Below are positions 5,235 to 7,337 of a stretch of DNA of 7,337 nt, one piece after another. The notes beneath the pieces are model-generated. The model worked only from the letters and a program-made list of their open reading frames with translations, was not told the origin of the DNA and did no database searches. Location: positions 1 through 7,337 of the forward strand of contig QKAI01000290.1 in NCBI GenBank assembly GCA_003246505.1, written 5' to 3'. This DNA is from Spirochaetaceae bacterium. GTDB lineage: Bacteria > Spirochaetota > Spirochaetia > DSM-2461. Every line of letters begins with the position of its first letter. Position 1 is the stretch's first letter. A program made the position numbers and the translations under genes.

Positions 5235-6329
5235 GTGCGTATAACACAAAAAGATCTGGCCGAGCAGCTGAATGTCTCTCTCATCACCGTTTCCCGCGCC
5301 CTGAACGGCACCGGCTATGTTTCCCGGGAGCTCAAGGAGAGGATCATCGCACATGCCCGGAGCATGAACTATACCCCCCACAAGGCTTCCCAGGTCCTGG
5401 TCCGGAACAGGGTGCGGAAGATAGGCTTCTTCTCCTCCACCTATCCCTCCTATTTCTGGAACGATGTCCGCAAAGGGGCGGCCGTGGCCGGGGAACAGCT
5501 GGAGGGGTTCAACTACCAGGTGGGATACCACGCCATACCGGACGGCGACACGGACCGCTATGTCCGCACCCTCGAGAGGGAGGTGGAACAGGGCCTGAGC
5601 GGGGTCGCCCTGGTGAATCAGAGGCAGTATGACATGGACCGCATCTTCCGGGTCATAGAAGGGGCGGGCCTGCCCTATGTGACTTTTAACGTGGATGCCC
5701 CCCGCAGCGGGAGGCTCTGCTACATCGGCACCGATTACAGGGCGGGGGGAAGGCTGGCCGGGGAATTCATAGGCAAAATGCTCACCCTCAGGGAGAAGGC
5801 CCGGGTCCTTGTCATCAATCTGAACGAGAGCCTTCCCGACAGGCCCGGCGCCCCGGACATCAACAGCGCCCGCCAGGCCGGTTTCCTGCAGGTCATGGGG
5901 GAGAGATACCCCCGCATCGCCTGCGAGGTCGCCATGGTCACCACCCATTACGACGCGGTGGACCGGGACACGCAGATTTCCGACCTCCTCCGGGAGAAGA
6001 GGGGGAAGGTGGACGGGGTCTATCTGATCCCCGCTTTCAACAACATTTTCCTCAGCTCCCTGGAGAGATTCGACTACCGGAAGACGGTGACCCTCCTCCA
6101 CGAGCTGGACCAGTCCGCCTTACGCTATCTGGAGACGGACCTCCTTTCCGGCGTGATCTATCAGAATCCCGTCTTCCAGGGATACTACGCCGCCAGGATG
6201 CTGGAGCATATCCTCGAAACCTCAAGGGAGGAGAGACTCCGGGACAGGGTGATCGCCCACAATATGATTCTGGCGGAGAACCGGGATCTCATCTCTAACC
6301 ACTTCGTCTACGCCGATCCGGCGGAGTGA
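5235..6329 (+). CDS. LacI/GalR-family transcriptional regulator
   Basis: This 364-residue protein has an N-terminal LacI-type helix-turn-helix (about residues 3-24, TQKDLAEQLNVSLITVSRAL). A hinge segment follows (about 48-58), with Leu55 in the place of LacI Leu56, which intercalates at the operator centre. Residues 62 to about 335 form a periplasmic-binding-protein-like effector domain; segments such as GFFSSTYPSYFW and YIGTDYRAGGRLAGE are typical of the sugar-binding subclass. The two specificity positions of the recognition helix are Leu16-Ile17 (Tyr17-Gln18 in LacI), so the outer operator bases should differ from lac. The start is GTG 5235, after GGGAGG (5221-5226) at eight bases. The gene is divergent from the alpha-xylosidase, which makes that gene, and perhaps the SGNH esterase, its probable targets, with a xylose-containing sugar as the likely inducer. 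mnmA begins 47 bp downstream and is probably separately expressed. Confidence 0.93.
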   Translation: MRITQKDLAEQLNVSLITVSRALNGTGYVSRELKERIIAHARSMNYTPHKASQVLVRNRVRKIGFFSSTYPSYFWNDVRKGAAVAGEQLEGFNYQVGYHAIPDGDTDRYVRTLEREVEQGLSGVALVNQRQYDMDRIFRVIEGAGLPYVTFNVDAPRSGRLCYIGTDYRAGGRLAGEFIGKMLTLREKARVLVINLNESLPDRPGAPDINSARQAGFLQVMGERYPRIACEVAMVTTHYDAVDRDTQISDLLREKRGKVDGVYLIPAFNNIFLSSLERFDYRKTVTLLHELDQSALRYLETDLLSGVIYQNPVFQGYYAARMLEHILETSREERLRDRVIAHNMILAENRDLISNHFVYADPAE

Positions 6330-6341
6330 ATAAGATTTTTA

Positions 6342-6370
6342 TATACAGGGACGGTTTATTTCCCTATATT
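6342..6370 (+). promoter_or_regulatory. Candidate promoter giving a leaderless mnmA transcript
   Basis: TATACA (6342-6347, four of six -35 consensus bases) is followed after 17 bases by TATATT (6365-6370, five of six -10 bases). Only six bases separate this box from the ATG at 6377, so transcription would begin at or next to the start codon. The absence of a Shine-Dalgarno at a working distance agrees with this. The perfect inverted repeat CCCTA-TATT-TAGGG (6362-6375) is superimposed on the -10 box. Confidence 0.5.
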
Positions 6371-6376
6371 TAGGGT

Positions 6377-7337
6377 ATGAATAACAAGAAAACCGTTGCC
6401 GTCGGCCTTTCGGGGGGAGTGGATTCCTCCGTGGCCGTGATCCTGCTGAAGGAGCAGGGATACGACGTGACCGGGGTGCACATGCATCTGGTGGAGGGGG
6501 ACAGCTCCTCCGACGCCCGCCGGGTCGCGGATATATTGGGCATTCCCTTTTACGATATAGATATGCGCGATGCCTATCGAGAGAAGATCGTGGAGTACAT
6601 CCGCTCCGATTACGCCATGGGACGCACCCCCAACCCCTGCGTCCGGTGCAACCGGGAGCTCAAGTTCGGTCTTTTCTGGGACCGGGCCATGGAGAGGATG
6701 GGACAGTGCGACTTTTTCGCCACGGGCCACTACGCCCATGTGGAGCGGGACGCCGCCACGGGGAGGTTCCTCCTGCGCAAGGGGCTCCACGGGGATAAGG
6801 ACCAGGCCTACTTCCTGTCCATGCTCTCCCAGGAGCAGCTGGGCCGGGTTATCTTCCCCTTGGGGGACCTGGAGAAGCCCCGGGTGAGGGAGATCGCCGA
6901 AAGGGCGGGCCTCTTCACGGCGCAGAAAAGGGAGAGCCAGGACCTGTGCGTGGGGGAGTACCGCCTCTTTCTGGATGAGGGGAAGGGGCCTGGCGAATTT
7001 GTCGACCGGGAGGGACGGATACTGGGGGAGCACCGGGGCATCGAGCAGTATACCGTCGGCCAGAGGCGTGGACTGAACATCGCCGCGGGGTATCCGGTAT
7101 ACGTGACCGCCATCGACAGGGAGAACAACCGGGTCGTCGTGGGCCCCGACGGGGATCTCATGGCGAGGGAGCTCATCCTGGGGAAGGTCAACTGGGGGGC
7201 CGTGGTGAATCCGGAATTACCCCGCAGGACCTTCGGAAAAATCCGCTATCGGGACAGGGCGACCCCCTGCGTCGTGGAAAGGGGGGAGGAGGAGGGACGG
7301 TTCCTCGTCCGGTTTGACGAGCCGAAGCGGGCCGTGA
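6377..7337 (+). CDS. mnmA: tRNA-specific 2-thiouridylase MnmA (C-terminus cut by window edge)
   Basis: The enzyme adenylates and thiolates the C2 of U34 in tRNAs for Lys, Glu and Gln, part of the mnm5s2U wobble modification, in the cytoplasm. The 320 residues present include the PP-loop SGGVDSS (residues 12-18), GRTPNPCVRCN (82-92), ATGHYAHV, DKDQAYFLS, a SQDLC segment with Cys191, and TVGQRRGL. Cys91 corresponds to the catalytic Cys of the usual NPDxxCN loop and Cys191 to the second, persulfide-carrying Cys. The frame is still open at the right edge, near the FDEPxRAV motif, so perhaps 20-40 residues are missing. The ATG at 6377 is the only workable start: an in-frame TAG lies at 6371 and the P-loop follows closely. 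Oddities are an extra Cys88 making a CxxC, a shortened segment between GVHMHLV and DARRVAD, and no proper ribosome-binding site. It is a housekeeping gene not linked to the sugar module. Confidence 0.95.
   Translation, partial: MNNKKTVAVGLSGGVDSSVAVILLKEQGYDVTGVHMHLVEGDSSSDARRVADILGIPFYDIDMRDAYREKIVEYIRSDYAMGRTPNPCVRCNRELKFGLFWDRAMERMGQCDFFATGHYAHVERDAATGRFLLRKGLHGDKDQAYFLSMLSQEQLGRVIFPLGDLEKPRVREIAERAGLFTAQKRESQDLCVGEYRLFLDEGKGPGEFVDREGRILGEHRGIEQYTVGQRRGLNIAAGYPVYVTAIDRENNRVVVGPDGDLMARELILGKVNWGAVVNPELPRRTFGKIRYRDRATPCVVERGEEEGRFLVRFDEPKRAV

Noticed and set aside
5211..6101. 296-codon minus-strand frame opposite the LacI-family gene
   Set aside because: Shadow frame; the plus strand encodes a complete HTH, hinge and effector domain.

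Overview
The window is GC-rich bacterial DNA. It carries six protein-coding genes packed almost end to end, with two short AT-rich regulatory gaps and one GC-rich structured gap. The taxon cannot be fixed from the sequence. A Gram-negative or clostridial/spirochaete-type anaerobe living on plant polysaccharide would fit the gene content and the heavy use of GGG/CCC codons, but this is a guess. I see no tRNA, rRNA, CRISPR, insertion sequence or phage gene.

Layout. (1) Positions 129-863 (+) encode a cytoplasmic alpha/beta-hydrolase esterase of the FrmB/EstA type. Its last codons overlap the start of (2), an AEC-family ten-helix transporter at 845-1801 (+). (3) An SGNH hydrolase closely resembling acetylxylan esterase Axe2 lies at 1782-2429 (-) and converges on the transporter with a 20-bp overlap of the two gene ends. 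(4) A GH31 alpha-xylosidase of the YicI type lies at 2638-4986 (-), upstream of the SGNH gene on the same strand. The 208-bp gap between them holds strong inverted repeats and a candidate promoter. (5) A LacI-family regulator lies at 5235-6329 (+) and is divergent from the xylosidase. (6) The tRNA 2-thiouridylase gene mnmA starts at 6377 (+) and runs off the right edge.

How it fits together. Genes 3-5 look like a small module for hemicellulose side chains. Oligosaccharides imported by a system outside the window would be deacetylated by the SGNH esterase and stripped of alpha-xylosyl units by the xylosidase, under control of the divergent LacI-type repressor. The most informative non-coding signal is an 18-bp near-perfect palindrome with a central CpG (5067-5084). 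It sits on the predicted -10 box of the xylosidase promoter and is a strong candidate operator for that regulator. The esterase may belong to the same theme; the transporter's substrate is unknown. mnmA is a housekeeping gene unrelated to sugar use. It is notable because its only possible start codon has no usable Shine-Dalgarno but lies six bases after a TATATT box, as expected of a leaderless mRNA. Its active-site loop also carries a CxxC in place of the usual DxxC.
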